Positions 47,717 to 58,422 of a DNA stretch of 64,000 nucleotides are shown here, piece by piece. Under the pieces are notes generated by a model that was not told where the DNA came from, made no database searches, and was given only the letters and a program-made list of their open reading frames with translations. The position numbers were made by a program, and so were the translations under genes. The stretch is from Entoloma clypeatum (lineage: Eukaryota > Basidiomycota > Agaricomycetes > Agaricales > Entolomataceae): assembly GCA_963565915.1 (NCBI GenBank), contig OY751493.1, positions 1,922,001-1,986,000 of the forward strand, given 5' to 3'. Each line of letters starts with the position of its first letter. The stretch's first letter is position 1.

Positions 47717-48446
47717 TCAAAGAGAGCTAAACTTGGAATTTGCAGGTTTCCATCCATCCGCCTGCATCTTTTGCACAATACTCGCGATGTTCCTACAGTC
47801 ATCAAGTCCTGAATGATGTCTACCTTCCAGGGGTAACTTGAGCCACTTCAGCATCGCCTCCATCCCTTTGCTATGCTTCCTATGCTTCCTTTCATAATGA
47901 TTCCTGAAGGCGTCCTTGATGTTGATCCACCGCTGAAATATTGGATCCATGGGGACGAGAGTAGAGTCTGTTGCAGCCCAAAATGCATGTTGGGCCGGAA
48001 GCATGGTCTTCAAGTCCCAATTACCACAAGTCAGGAACATATATGAAGTTGGATCGTTGAAGATGCCATGAAGTTTGAGGAACTGGTTAAACCGGGACCA
48101 TACTGCGGGGAACGGATCTGCACCGTCTACTGTTTCCTGAGATATGACAGTCAATTATCTGTTGGTTCTTATTGTAAAAAGGCTTCACTTGTGTGATGCC
48201 TGTGAGCTCTTTACAAAATTCCGTCAAAGTAGCCTGCCGGATAGGTTTGACATAGTTCCTAAACTCCGCCAAGACCTTTGAATCCTGGATGTTATAGAGC
48301 AGTGTTGGAAATTCAATGATCTCCTGTTCTTGGTCGGGAACAAGATCGCCGCAGGTAGCCTCGTAATCGAGGATGAGAAGGTACTTGAGACTTTTCAAAG
48401 ATGCCTTGCTTGTGATCGTGTGCGATGCGGTCATCACGGTATGCAT
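47717..48446 (-). CDS. ERI1-like 3'-5' exonuclease
   Basis: DEDDh exonuclease domain. Motif I is YLLILDYEATCG (D and E), motif II region FLKLHGIF...YMFLTCGNWDLKTML (D), motif III GLDDCRNIASIV (D) preceded by the histidine in RHHSGLDD. The order and spacing match Eri1/3'hExo, which trims siRNA and 5.8S rRNA ends. Start placed at 48446 (MHTVMTASHTITSKASLKSL); the frame is open to 48578. An intron separates ELTGITQ from ETVDGADPFP. Stop at 47717; 74 bp after the NPC2 stop upstream on the same strand. Compact enough to lack an N-terminal SAP domain. Confidence 0.85.
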
Positions 48447-48520
48447 GAAAGGAGTAGTCGAGTGACTCGCCCCTCTTGGTACGAAAAAAAATACATATCT
48501 AGTACACATTATAAACCCGA

Positions 48521-49266
48521 CTACCAGTCTAATTTGAAGAAAGGACGCTTCATAAAGTCTACTTTGAGGTTGAGACAAAGCATGTCCTCGTCATCGCTGG
48601 TGAATCCTTGCACACTGACCATAAATTTGGCTGAAATACACAAGTCAGCATGTGTGTTAGCTACATAAAGGTCGCTTACCTCGGGGGATTTCTCTGGGAA
48701 GTGCAACCGTATGTTCAACCGTATAAGAACCTGGTTCGACGGGGCATTGCAAGGTCACATTCGCGTTGCGCCTTGTATGCGGTTGGTTAGGAAGACTTGT
48801 GTTGTGCATTCGGTGGCAAACTTACGCTTCCTCGCAAACATCGAAACGTTTGTGGAGCAGTTTGATAAGGCCCAATTTGACCACGACATCTGCATACGCA
48901 CCCTCCTACGTGAAATGAGTTGAAAGTCTACGTCAACCTCAGCCAAGGGTATAGCTCACCTGAATGACATTGTTGACATCGCCAACGACCTTGAGAGTCA
49001 AGTCTTTGCCAGGTTGGGGAGGATCAGGGGTGACTTGGATTGACTGTATTTGAATATAATCCGAAGGGAGGCCTATAGAAGGCAGAACATGAGTAAAAGT
49101 GCAGCATCGCAGTGCCAGGGTGTGTACCACAGTCGGTGTAGCTCCAGCTATCCGTGGTGTGGACAGGCTCATCAGGCCGCAACGCTACTTGACGAGGCGG
49201 GCTGGCAAAGACTTGAGAAGCGAAAGAGAGGGCACAAAGAACGAGAAAGGACAAGCGGACCACCAT
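48521..49266 (-). CDS. NPC2: NPC2/ML-domain sterol-lipid transfer protein
   Basis: Signal peptide MVVRLSFLVLCALSFASQVF, then the ML domain: TDSWSYTDCGLPSDYIQIQS, VTPDPPQPGKDLTLKVVGDV, EGAYADVVVKLGLIKLL, FDVCEEARNANVTLQCPVEP, GSYTVEHTVALPREIPRAKF and SVQGFTSDDEDMLCLNLKVDF. Conserved Cys pairs are visible (DCG, DVCEEA, QCP, MLCL). The protein resembles fungal NPC2-like/phosphatidylglycerol-phosphatidylinositol transfer proteins of the vacuole lumen. Five or six exons with introns of about 50-60 nt, all phase-consistent. Confidence 0.93.
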
Positions 49267-49336
49267 GGAGGGAGAAGTTCAAGTCCTTGATCTTATGTAA
49301 TACTAAGTACTAATATCACACTCACTCCTAACCGCC

Positions 49337-50288
49337 ATGAAGCCTCGAGACTACTGCTGCTGCGCCATCCCCATCGTCAATGCTGGCATCTACGCCACCA
49401 TCACTGAACAACTCCTCGTCGCATTCCTCATCGGCATCCTCTCTGTTGCTACCCCTTCCAGTCTGTCTACCTCATTCCTCTCCTGACTCCTCATCAATCA
49501 TCATTTTTAAAGTCGTCGGCGCCGCCACACCTTCCTCTGCCTCTTGGATTCTTGCTGTGATCTGCTTCCTCATTTCCGCCATACAAATACTGGGGTTCCT
49601 CGGTGTAGCGCAGGTAAGATTCACTTTTTTGCGAGTGGATCTCACCCCTCATCCTTCTCAAGGAAAAAGTGATTTTATATAGAAGATACGTCACCTTGCA
49701 TACCCTCGCTACTTCGGCAGCATTTGGTGTGGCAGCTGCGTGGGAAATCCTCTCTGCAACCAGGCATGCTACCGCGAAATCCCGGTGCATGGGCGACTTC
49801 TTCCCTTCCAACGACTCCACCGTCAGTTCCGAAGGAGACACTTTGTGTGAACTATTCCCTTGGATTGACATTGGCGTAATGGGTGGGATATGGGTAGTCC
49901 TCGCCATCCTTCATGTACGCGCTCTACCGGGCCCGTGTGTTGACTGACCAACTCTTCCAAGGTGTACCTATATGTCGTCTTATCGTCATACGGCACCTCA
50001 CAGCGCCACGACCATGAGAAGTACGATCAGCTCAATAACGAGAGCATACCGATGAACAAGCGTGGCGACCCATGGGATGCTCGGCCTTCGACAGATGTTG
50101 AAGTTGCTGATAATGCACACAGCCATTTCCGTCAAGAGAGCGCATCAGATATATTGTCTGAGCCTCATTTGCAGCCCGGAGCGGCATTCACAGATTTTGA
50201 TCCCACTCACCAGCAAGAACCACCTCGAAACCACATACACAGGGGGTTATCCAAAAGAGGTGAACATAGGCAAAGCCCTCAGGCCTAA
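49337..50288 (+). CDS. Conserved 4-TM membrane protein of unknown function
   Basis: Starts MKPRDYCCCAIPIVNAGIYA. Joined exons give four hydrophobic segments: about residues 22-42 (LLVAFLIGILSVATPS), 50-75 (WILAVICFLISAIQILGFLG), 86-105 (TLATSAAFGVAAAWEIL) and 145-170 (IDIGVMGGIWVVLAILHVYL). Between TM3 and TM4 lies a 40-residue loop with conserved-looking Cys (SRCMGDFF, TLCELFPW). The tail is hydrophilic (YDQLNNESIPMNKRGD). The MKPRDYCCC start and layout recall a common basidiomycete family, but I know no function. Four exons; three joins keep phase. Stop 50286-50288. Confidence 0.8.
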
Positions 50289-50716
50289 TAATTGCCAAGA
50301 TCACAAACATCACTGCACCCATGATTTGGACTTTTACATACATAAGATTGTGTCGATAGGTGTCCAATGATCAGATCTACTTTACCCAAACTGCTATATT
50401 ACGCACTGCAAGTAACGCATCCCTCCTGGTTCGGTATCTAGCTTGAGGATTCCCTATTAATTCAAACGATGTACTATTAGACAGAAGGCGAAAACTGAAG
50501 GTCATGAGGTGCAAAATATCATTGGGAGGGGTTCACACTGTTCATTTTCAATCGTGCCGACAACTCATAGCTACTCATTAGCTAGAATTGGGTAGAGGAT
50601 GTGTATTTGAAATCTGAATCTCGAAGTCGAAACAACCCACAGCAGTCGCACTGCATACAGATAAGTTAAGGATCAGTGGTAATAGTTCCCCATATGCATG
50701 ACATGGCAACGGATTA
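50289..50716. other. Convergent intergenic spacer
   Basis: 428 bp between the stop of the 4-TM gene (+) and the stop of bL17m (-). I see no coding signal, palindrome or repeat; likely two 3' UTRs. Confidence 0.6.
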
Positions 50717-51718
50717 CTATGCGTTCTTGTATTTGCGTCCGAAGACGGTTTTCATAGAAAGTACAGGACCTGCCGGTGCCTGGCGCTGATGGCCAAGTGC
50801 CCCTCGAGCTAGGCTCAGTGCAGGGCGTGTCTCTCCAGGATATACCTGCCCAGCTTTTATCGTACGACCTGGTCGGTCCTGCGGATTGCGTTCCTTCTCT
50901 TCGTGGTGTAATGCACGGAAAGCCATTGGGGTTGCTAGCAAGTGGTCCTAAGAAATATGCCGTCCATGTTGAGCAGGAAAAAGAATGAGAGTCGTGCTCA
51001 CAACGTGGTCCCCGACTTTTCGACCAAGTTCCACAACTGCATTACCATCTCTGAATCTGAGGACTTTCTGAAGGTTCCAACGCGTCTTGGGTCGTAACAG
51101 GCCACCTGGTTCACCGAGTGTGATATTACGTTCGGAATCAATCAGTTGTTGTAAACCGTCCGCGCCACTGTTGATGATAGACACTGGCTTGTAATTTTTC
51201 AGTTTGTTCTTCAACACTTCCCAGCCAATAGCCCGCGAAGTCATCTCGAGGCGCAAGTCCCGAGGATTATCGACAAGTTCCAAAATGGCACGCGGTGCGT
51301 TGTCACCGGGACGATTGCCAAATTTATGGATTCGAGTATACCCCCCGGGCCGGTTGGCATAACGGTCTGCTAGGGTATTGAACAGTTTTGGGACTAAAGA
51401 TGATTTCAGCAGGAAGGCAGAGGCACGGGCATGCGCCCCTCGATCGCCCTTCTTTCCCATAGAGATTACCTAGCAGTATTGAAGCAGGACCTTCTGGTAA
51501 GGTCAAGGATAACGCACCTTTTCCGCCAACCTGGCGGCATCTCGCGCTTTGGGCAATGTGGTGGAGATCTGCTCATGTTCGAACAGTGACGTGACCAAAT
51601 TCCTGTCGGCAAACAGTGGAGCCACTTCTTTAAAATTTGCATATAATCCTTACCTCAACATCAGCATCCTGTGCGATGATGTTCTTGAAAACTTGCGAAA
51701 GGCGACGCCATGTTTCAT
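50717..51718 (-). CDS. MRPL8: Mitochondrial ribosomal protein bL17m
   Basis: Start at 51718, [20 protein letters not shown], joined to [20 protein letters not shown] and [20 protein letters not shown], the universal L17 core. A mitochondrial C-terminal extension follows ([60 protein letters not shown]) and ends [15 protein letters not shown] at 50717. Four exons. bL17 sits at the polypeptide exit of the large mitochondrial subunit. Divergent from the acyl carrier protein gene (150 bp between ATGs). Confidence 0.94.
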
Positions 51719-51868
51719 AATGGCGAAATGGTCGGTTTCAACTTTCGAGGACACGCGAAGTACATGACATGTCACATATCACGCGTCACATCTTCCCGGA
51801 CAGTGCCGGCTGCACGTTGAAAGGCTTGTCTTGGGTTTTTGTTCAAAAAGTTGCACACATCGTCACCC
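51719..51868. promoter_or_regulatory. Bidirectional promoter bL17m / ACP
   Basis: 150 bp between divergent starts of two mitochondrial protein genes. It carries GTCACATATCACGCGTCACA (about 51771-51791), a set of TCAC/GTGA-type half-sites related to the GTCACGTGAC sites elsewhere. Confidence 0.4.
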
Positions 51869-52544
51869 ATGTCTTTCCTCCGTTTTGCCGCAAGAACCAC
51901 CGCCATCCCCCACCTGACTCGTGCTGCGCCGCGAATACAACTTCAACTCTTGCACCGCGCTCGCTTCTCGTCTGCACCTGGTCTTTCCCGCGATGTCATC
52001 CAATCCCGCGTCTTAGAGGTCTTGAAGGGGTTTGAGAAAGTAGACCCTACCAAAGTAAGCAGTGGATGACGTTGCTCTTGGACGAACTCTACAATGAGTC
52101 TGATGCCACAGCTCACCACAACGGCTTCATTTACCAATGACCTCGGGCTTGACAGTCTCGATGCAGTGGAAATTGTCATGGCGGTGGAGGAGGTGCGAGC
52201 CTCCGTTCCTCTCGTTAATTGTCGCTTGAACACTCAGTGGCCGTTCAGGAATTCGATATTGAAATACCGGACGTCGAAGCAGACGAAATTCAAACAGTTC
52301 AGCAAGGTGCGTGAATTAAGCCAAATTTTTCGACGCCGCGCCTGACACTTCGTTTCTAGCAATCGACTACATTGCCAAGACCCCAGCAGGTTCGAAGTTT
52401 AATATTTATACGTTCGATGACTCTAGCGACTTAGTACATCCCTCTGACAGCTCATTAAAAGTTGTAATATCATACACCAAAAATTCATATCTCGGTTTGA
52501 CAACGGGTGGGCTTCACTGGAATACACGAACCGTCGTGAAGTAA
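51869..52544 (+). CDS. ACP1: Acyl carrier protein, mitochondrial
   Basis: Presequence MSFLRFAARTTAIPHLTRAA, then the ACP fold: DVIQSRVLEVLKGFEKVDPT, LTTTASFTNDLGLDSLDAVE (the Ser of DSL carries phosphopantetheine), IVMAVEEEFDIEIPDVEADE, IQTVQQAIDYIAKTPAG. Exons are joined over introns with GTAAGC, GTGCGA and GTGCGT donors. ACP carries fatty acyl chains for lipoate/mitochondrial fatty-acid synthesis and is a subunit of complex I and Fe-S assembly. The last ~50 codons after TPAG up to the stop at 52542 are odd for ACP; either they are an extension or the gene ends near 52395 by an unseen splice. Family certain, 3' end not. Confidence 0.85.
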
Positions 52545-52649
52545 GATTGTATATACATTCCCTGCAGTCGCCGGAATTGAGAATATAGAACATGGTCCCA
52601 CATGACCAGACTGAGTCAATCAACAATACAATTGCGTCCTCCTCTAACT

Positions 52650-53949
52650 ATGTCACATACACGAATCATAGCAAGTCGCCCTTGGTTCGAGATAGGCTGC
52701 ACTTTGGGAGAAGGTGCATTTCACGCACAATCGGTTTCGATCCAGGAGCCTGATCTTTTTGGGCGACGGCACAGGCCCACTGTATGATCCTACTACGGCT
52801 CTATTGCACTTCGTCGACATAGCCGAGAAAAAGGTTCGCAAACAATCGCACCACTGTAGACACTGTACAACTGAACCCGATATGTCAGGTCTTCCATCTC
52901 AACACTCACAATTTCGATCTCAGCATTGAGCAATTCGAAGACTCTGTTACATGTCTGACCCTGCGGAAACATGCTGAAGGCGTGAGTTATCACATACGAC
53001 ACAGGACTCTCTGATGCACCGTCCGTCCGCAGTTGGCTTGCACAACCGAGAAGGGGTTTGCTTTGATTGACACCGACTCGAAATTAAGATACCTCAGCCA
53101 ACCACTACCTATCAATCATATTGCGCATACGCGTTTCAACGACGGAGGATGTGATAGCAAAGGTCGATTTTTCGCTGGAACTATCTTCTCTAAAGATCAT
53201 GGAGTTGCCGGCAAATTATACCGTTACGATCCTGCGGACGGGACTTGTGTTGTTGTCGATGAGGGGCCCTTCACGGTATGCCGAGAAACTGTGATTATGA
53301 AGTGAGCAACTGGGTTGACGCGGTTCAGGATTCCAATGGCCTGGGATGGAGCCCAGACGAGAAAATCCTGTAAAGTTCAACCGCCGATGATATACAGATG
53401 ACCTGAAAGGCAGGATAGTTATTTTACAGATTCCCTTAACAACAAAATATACGCCTACGACTATGATGATGGGCATCTGTGCAACCGCCGGGTCTTTGCC
53501 GATGCGATCTTACTGGGGCTACCAGAGAACACTTTCTTTGACGGCCTGTGTGTTGACGACGAGGGATACATTTGGAGTGCTAGGTTGCGGATGACAGTCT
53601 CCCGAGGTATGAGATCGCTAATGAGATGTGGGATCTAGGTGGGGAGGCTCGCGGATCATCCGGTTTACGAAGGAGGGTGCTATGGACGCTGAGGTGATAT
53701 TCCCAACAGCTTTGAATATTACAGCCTGCTGTTTCGGAGGTCCGTTGTCATGCTCCAAATGTCCTCTCTCATCGATTAAATGATAGCACAGGACAAAACA
53801 ACGATCAGCTCTTTGTCACAACTGCACACTGTGGCGCCGTCGGAGGGGATGAGAGTAGACAAAAAGATTTTCCAGATTCTGGTCATCTGTTTCGAGTGGA
53901 CTTCGCGGGAAGATATAGAGGGGGCCCCAGATACAATTTTGCCAGTTGA
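52650..53949 (+). CDS. SMP-30/gluconolactonase/regucalcin family protein
   Basis: Starts MSHTRIIASRPWFEIGCTLG, then GEGPLYDPTTALLHFVDIAE, FHLNTHNFDLSIEQFEDSVT, TTEKGFALIDTDSKLRYLSQ, HTRFNDGGCDSKGRFFAGTI, SNGLGWSPDEKILYFTDSLN, NKIYAYDYDDGHL, FDGLCVDDEGYIWSARWGGS, RIIRFTKEGAM, ending RGGPRYNFAS. The GEGP-Y, RFNDG, SNGLGWS, YFTDS and FDGLCVD-EG--W motifs are the metal-binding calcium/zinc propeller signatures of the lactonase family. Seven or more introns fix frame. Substrate lactone not known. The MITE begins 23 bp after the stop. Confidence 0.88.
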
Positions 53950-53971
53950 CAATTTATGCCATTGCCAAATA

Positions 53972-54605
53972 CAGTAATTCACCGGTCACGTGTACACCGC
54001 CCCTCAACTGTACACTCGACCTTTTCTTGTTCCCCCGGGGACAAGCACCAACTACACATGTATTAAACGATGTATTGGTGATATTTGAATATATTTCAAG
54101 TCTTGAATCCACCCCCCATCCCTTTTGTGCTGTTTTGTGGTCGAAATATCGAAAAGTGGGATAGCTTTGAAATGAGTAAAATCCATTGTCAAGCACTTCC
54201 TAGACCCCAGTGTGCCGTGTTTTGGGTCCTAGAATTTGAAAATAAAGTATATGCACTCACCCCAACAAATACTTGATAGATTTCATCGATGGAGACAAGA
54301 TTTTGTCCTACGACGATCGCGAAATTTGGACGAGATAAGGGTCACTGAGATGCCGGAACCGATCGATCAGAAAATTATCTAACAGATCAAGGGTGTACAG
54401 ATGACCGATTTTCCCCGTGTTTTATGATTTTCGACTGATCCTATTCTACAATCTGTTCACGTCGTCCAGTGTCTATAACACTTGGTATGAATCTTTTCCA
54501 AGTACCATTCCTGGCTCCCAGATAGTTTGATTCATTAAAATAGGTGGGGATATCCTGTAATTCGACAATCTTGATTTGGGTGTACACGTGACCGGTCAAT
54601 TACTG
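53972..54605. mobile_element. MITE with 27-bp terminal inverted repeats (Tc1/mariner type)
   Basis: Left terminal repeat 53972-53998 and right repeat 54579-54605 are inverted copies, 27 bp with a single mismatch (C/G at position 9), both starting CAGTAATT at the outer edge and containing CCGGTCACGTGTACACC. The element is 634 bp. It is flanked on both sides by TA (53970-53971 and 54606-54607), the usual target duplication of Tc1/mariner elements, and CAGT ends also fit that group. Only short unsupported frames occur inside, so no transposase. It sits between the SMP-30 gene and uL13. Confidence 0.85.
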
Positions 54606-54866
54606 TATAGGAAAGTGGAGTCTGGGATCACCTCGGTATTTACCGAGTTAGCTATGCAGTTCAAAACAAGGTTTCTCCTTTGGATGAAGCCACAGTGACT
54701 CGCCCAGACCGTCGCAAACGCTTAACTCTTCAAGGTGAGATCATTGCTGAATGCTCTGTCTTCCTGCCTGCTAAACCCTATCGCGACGCTGTTTGGTTTC
54801 TCTGTGCAGGTCAGTACCGCTTATTACACTTCCAGAGCTTATTCCAACCGTGACCCAGACTTCAAG

Positions 54867-55620
54867 ATGGCCACCTTCTCCTCGACTCCCATCGTAATCG
54901 ATGGCAAGGGTCATCTCCTTGGTCGACTGGCTTCGATAATCGCGAAGCAAATCCTTTCTGGCCAGAAAATCGTTGTCGTGAGGTGTGAGGAGATTAATAT
55001 CTCTGGCAGCTTCTTCCGAAACAAAGTACGTCTTGGCGACTTGTTCTTCCGCATTTATACAAATACCTTCAGCTCCGTTACCATAATTTTCTCCATAAAC
55101 GCCACATCGTCAACCCCAAAAGATCTGGCCCTATTCACCACCGCGCTCCGTCTAAGATTCTTTACCGGGCTATTCGCGGCATGGTTCCCCACAAAACCCC
55201 CCGTGGAGTTGCTGCTTTGGAACGTCTCAAGCTTTTCGAAGGTGTGCCGCCGCCATATGACCGGAAGAAGAGGATGGTCGTGCCTGAGGCATTGAGGGTG
55301 CTGAGATTGAAGCCTGGTCGCAAATATTGCACGGTGAAGGTATGTTTCCAGTGGACGCTGTGATAACAGCTAAAATGTAATTCAACCAGCGTCTGTCGCA
55401 TGAGGTTGGTTGGGGTTACAAAGACGTGGTCGACCGGCTTGAGGAGAAGAGGAAGATCAAGGCTCAGGCTTTCCATGAACGCAAGGTATGTCCTTTGTGG
55501 TCTCCGCCTACTGGTGGTAGCTAAGTCGGAGGGCACTAGGTCACTGCCATTAAACTGCGCCAAAAGGCAGTCGCGAACACGGCAGCATCGTTTGAGCAGC
55601 TCACGCAGCTTGGGTACTAG
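54867..55620 (+). CDS. RPL16: Ribosomal protein uL13 (RPL16)
   Basis: Start [20 protein letters not shown], joined to [132 protein letters not shown] and [20 protein letters not shown], ending LTQLGY. All four joins keep phase (exon 2 is one continuous 55067-55338 block). Component of the 60S subunit; position of GTCACGTG-containing MITE repeat is 275 bp upstream of its ATG. Confidence 0.97.
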
Positions 55621-55813
55621 AGTGTAGTTGATATATGTTGCTGCACTATGTATTGCCTTATGATCATGCCGATGAATATGAGATGCTTTGAAAGTCAGCG
55701 TTATTATTATATAATTATTTTCTTTTTCTGTCACATCGCAATCTCTCCCTCCTCATCTCCTCATCCCTTCTCCTCGTCCTCCCTCTTCCCGCCCTCCTTC
55801 TCCATTTCCACCA

Positions 55814-56965
55814 ATGCCGTCAACGTCCCCCGTAGAACGCGACTCAAGTACGTCTCCCATCTCCGTCTTTCCTAATCGTCATTTTTCCCAGATAAAAGGG
55901 TCTCATGTTTGTCTTGTACAGCTTCGCCCTCTCCCCAATCGCGCTCTCCCTCTCCTTCCCCCCACGATACTCTAACGCTTCGCGCCCTTGTTAGCACAAA
56001 AGATGCTGGTGTTATCATCGGTCGGGGCGGAAAAAATGTCGCCGAATTGCGTGACCAAACTGGCGTCAAAGCTGGGGTCAGCAAGGTCATCGCTGGTGTC
56101 CATGACCGCGTCCTTACTGTTGCTGGGCCTGTTGAAGGCGTTGCAAAAGTATGTGTAATCTTTGCAATCGCTATTCGTCACCAACATACACTTATTTTTA
56201 CAGGCTTACACCCTCATCATCTCTCAACTCGTCACAGCGGCTCCCTCATCTCCCATTACATCCTCGCCGTCAACAACCCATACTTCCATTCGCCTGTTGA
56301 TATCTCACAACTTGATGGGCACTATCATCGGTCGCAGCGGCCTCAAAATCAAAGCCATCCAAGACAGTTCTGGAGCCCGAATGGTGGCCTCAAAAGACAT
56401 GCTTCCGCAATCCACTGAACGCATTGTCGAGGTTCAGGGCTCAGCCGAAGCTATTGGACGTGCTATTGAGGAGATTGGAAAATGCCTACTCGAGGATTGG
56501 GAGAGGGGTTTGGGAACGGTGCTATTCCATCCAGGACCCAGTGATGATCGGTCCAGCGGAAGTAGGCGCTCAGGATATGCCGGACCCACCCACAATGGAT
56601 CTCGTCGCAACGGTGAGGTTGTTTCCCGTGGACGCACGTCACCTACAGAATCACCCAGTCTATCTCATTCTCCGGTCACCACTCAACCTCCGGCAAACCT
56701 CCGTACACAAAACATATCCATCCCATCCGACATGGTTGGGTGTATCATTGGCCGAAGCGGGACGAAGATCACAGAGATACGTCGTTTGTCCGGTTCCAAA
56801 ATCTCGATCGCGAAGGCGCCACATGACGAGACTGGCGAAAGGATGTTCACCATCATTGGTACGCCCGAGGCCAATGAAAAGGCCCTTTTCCTTTTGTACA
56901 ATCAACTTGAGAGCGAGAAGGAGCGACGGGTCGGAAGAGAGCAGCAGTCCGAGCAGCAGGAATGA
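55814..56965 (+). CDS. Triple KH-domain RNA-binding protein (PCBP/hnRNP K type)
   Basis: Short first exon MPSTSPVERDS, then S-P rich sequence and three KH domains, each with the G-x-x-G loop: VSTKDAGVIIGRGGKNVAEL, LISHNLMGTIIGRSGLKIKA and SIPSDMVGCIIGRSGTKITE. KH1 and KH2 are adjacent; KH3 follows a Ser/Arg-rich spacer (HNGSRRNGEVVSRGR). It ends REQQSEQQE. This matches PCBP/hnRNP K and the fungal Pbp2/Rnc1/Hek2 group of mRNA-stability factors. A 74-nt first intron and ~55-nt second intron. The gene lies in AT-rich flanks (55696-55730). Confidence 0.92.
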
Positions 56966-57127
56966 TTATCGGTTCATGTAGTCGGCGCTGACACCCGGGA
57001 TGTCGCCTTCCCCACTCTCAAGGACTTTCAACCCTTTTCGTCCGATCTTGTTCACGACCGTGTGGCTTTACACTTTCCTCTCCCTCCTACATAGTCGAAA
57101 ACGCTCTGAGGGACGCGTTGATCATTA

Positions 57128-57135
57128 GTCACGTG
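57128..57135. promoter_or_regulatory. GTCACGTG site upstream of the RSA1-like gene
   Basis: GTCACGTG located 52 bp upstream of the ATG at 57187, in the 221-bp spacer after the KH gene. Same octamer as in the eL32 and MITE copies. Confidence 0.35.
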
Positions 57136-57186
57136 TGTATGAAATATTTCTTTAACCGTCAAGTATGGGAGACTTGGACTTGAGTT

Positions 57187-58412
57187 ATGCAACAACCAAC
57201 CTTTCCTTTCCTCCTCAATCCATATCTCTATCAAACTGCATACGATCCCCATTATGCACAGGCATACATGCGTAGTCCACTCGTCACAGCCTCCGATGGC
57301 TACGCTACTTGCAATTTACCAGCCTCTTCTAATGTAGGCATCCATAATTCGCTGCCTCCATCTTCCCAGCCATCGGCCGCCTGGTACAGACCCGGAAACT
57401 GCAGATGTACCTATAAAGGGTGTGCCTTTACTGCTTCGCAGAAAACTCTCGAAGTACACATGATGGACCGTCATCTCGTCTATCCACATGGATGGGAAAA
57501 GAGACCGAGGAAGTCCGACTGGGATGCTGACCCAACCCTCAAAGGGTGGGTGTATGCCTATCCTTCGTGAGCCCCTCCAGCTAATGTAACGGGTGGATAG
57601 GAAATCGATCATCATCCAAGGGACCAACTTAACGTTAGACAACCCGGATGACTTGAAGAAGTGGCTGGCGGAGCGGAAAAACCGATGGCCAACGGGTGCC
57701 CGCGTGGAAGAGAAGAAGAGGAAGCTGCAGGAAGCTGTCGCTTCTGGTCACCTTCTGGCAGGAGATACAAGCTTCAAGCGCAGAAAGAGACAACCCTCGG
57801 ATGCTCACCGACGTCAGCGGGACGGCCAAAGCAAAGGTCGCACGCGTGCCACCGATTCTGGATGGGATGGCAGGCGGCAGAGTGCCCGAGCATGTTCTTC
57901 TGAACGACCGAAAGCCTTTGAGCATGCACTGGCAAATTCTCCCATCACTCTCGTTCCCTCGACGAAAGGGAACGACGACGACGACGATAGAGACGATGTC
58001 CCTGAAGTTCTTCCGTCAAAACCAATTCAACGAAAGCTCGTTGAAAGAGATGATCTTCCTATCAGAAAGCATGAAAAAAAGGCACCTATTGTAAAACTCA
58101 GGGCTGGTCCTCTACCAAAAAAGCAGCCGCTTAATCCTTTCGCCGCTCGCCCCACGCTTCTGCGTAATGTGAGCATATAATTTTCTCTCTGGCCAAAAAG
58201 GAATTATATCATTGTCCCAGCTACTCCTGCCCGACATTCGAACAACCATTTCAAATCTTTCACAAGCTGTCAGATTTCTGGTGGACAATGATTTTCTTCA
58301 AGATGTTGAAGAGAAGCCCGGCGGTGTTGACAGGAAAAGAATTCAAGTAATCAAGTCCTCAGAAGAGGGGAAGCGTTCAACAGAGGCTAATAGGATTGTA
58401 ATGCAGAAGTAA
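57187..58412 (+). CDS. NUFIP1-domain protein (Rsa1 homologue)
   Basis: Exons 57187-57547, 57601-58169, 58221-58412. A C2H2 zinc finger is visible: CRCTYKGCAFTASQKTLEVHMMDRH (two Cys, two His; the full motif spans 57406-57480). Then the NUFIP signature SIIIQGTNLTLDNPDDLKKW and LAERKNRWPTGARVEEKKRK, i.e. the PEP/NUFIP1 box, followed by a Lys/Arg/Asp-rich tail. NUFIP1/Rsa1 is a scaffold of box C/D snoRNP assembly with Snu13. Splice G|GTGGG and acceptor TGGATAG give LKG-KSIII. Its stop (58412) and the M16 stop (58423) are 10 bp apart on opposite strands. Confidence 0.85.
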
Positions 58413-58422
58413 CAGACTATCA

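Noticed and set aside
54085..54276. Open frame inside the MITE
   Set aside because: 63 codons, no transposase motif, no DDE/D signature; treated as non-coding.
55162..55734. 190-codon minus frame over uL13
   Set aside because: Antisense of a highly conserved ribosomal protein gene; no homology seen.
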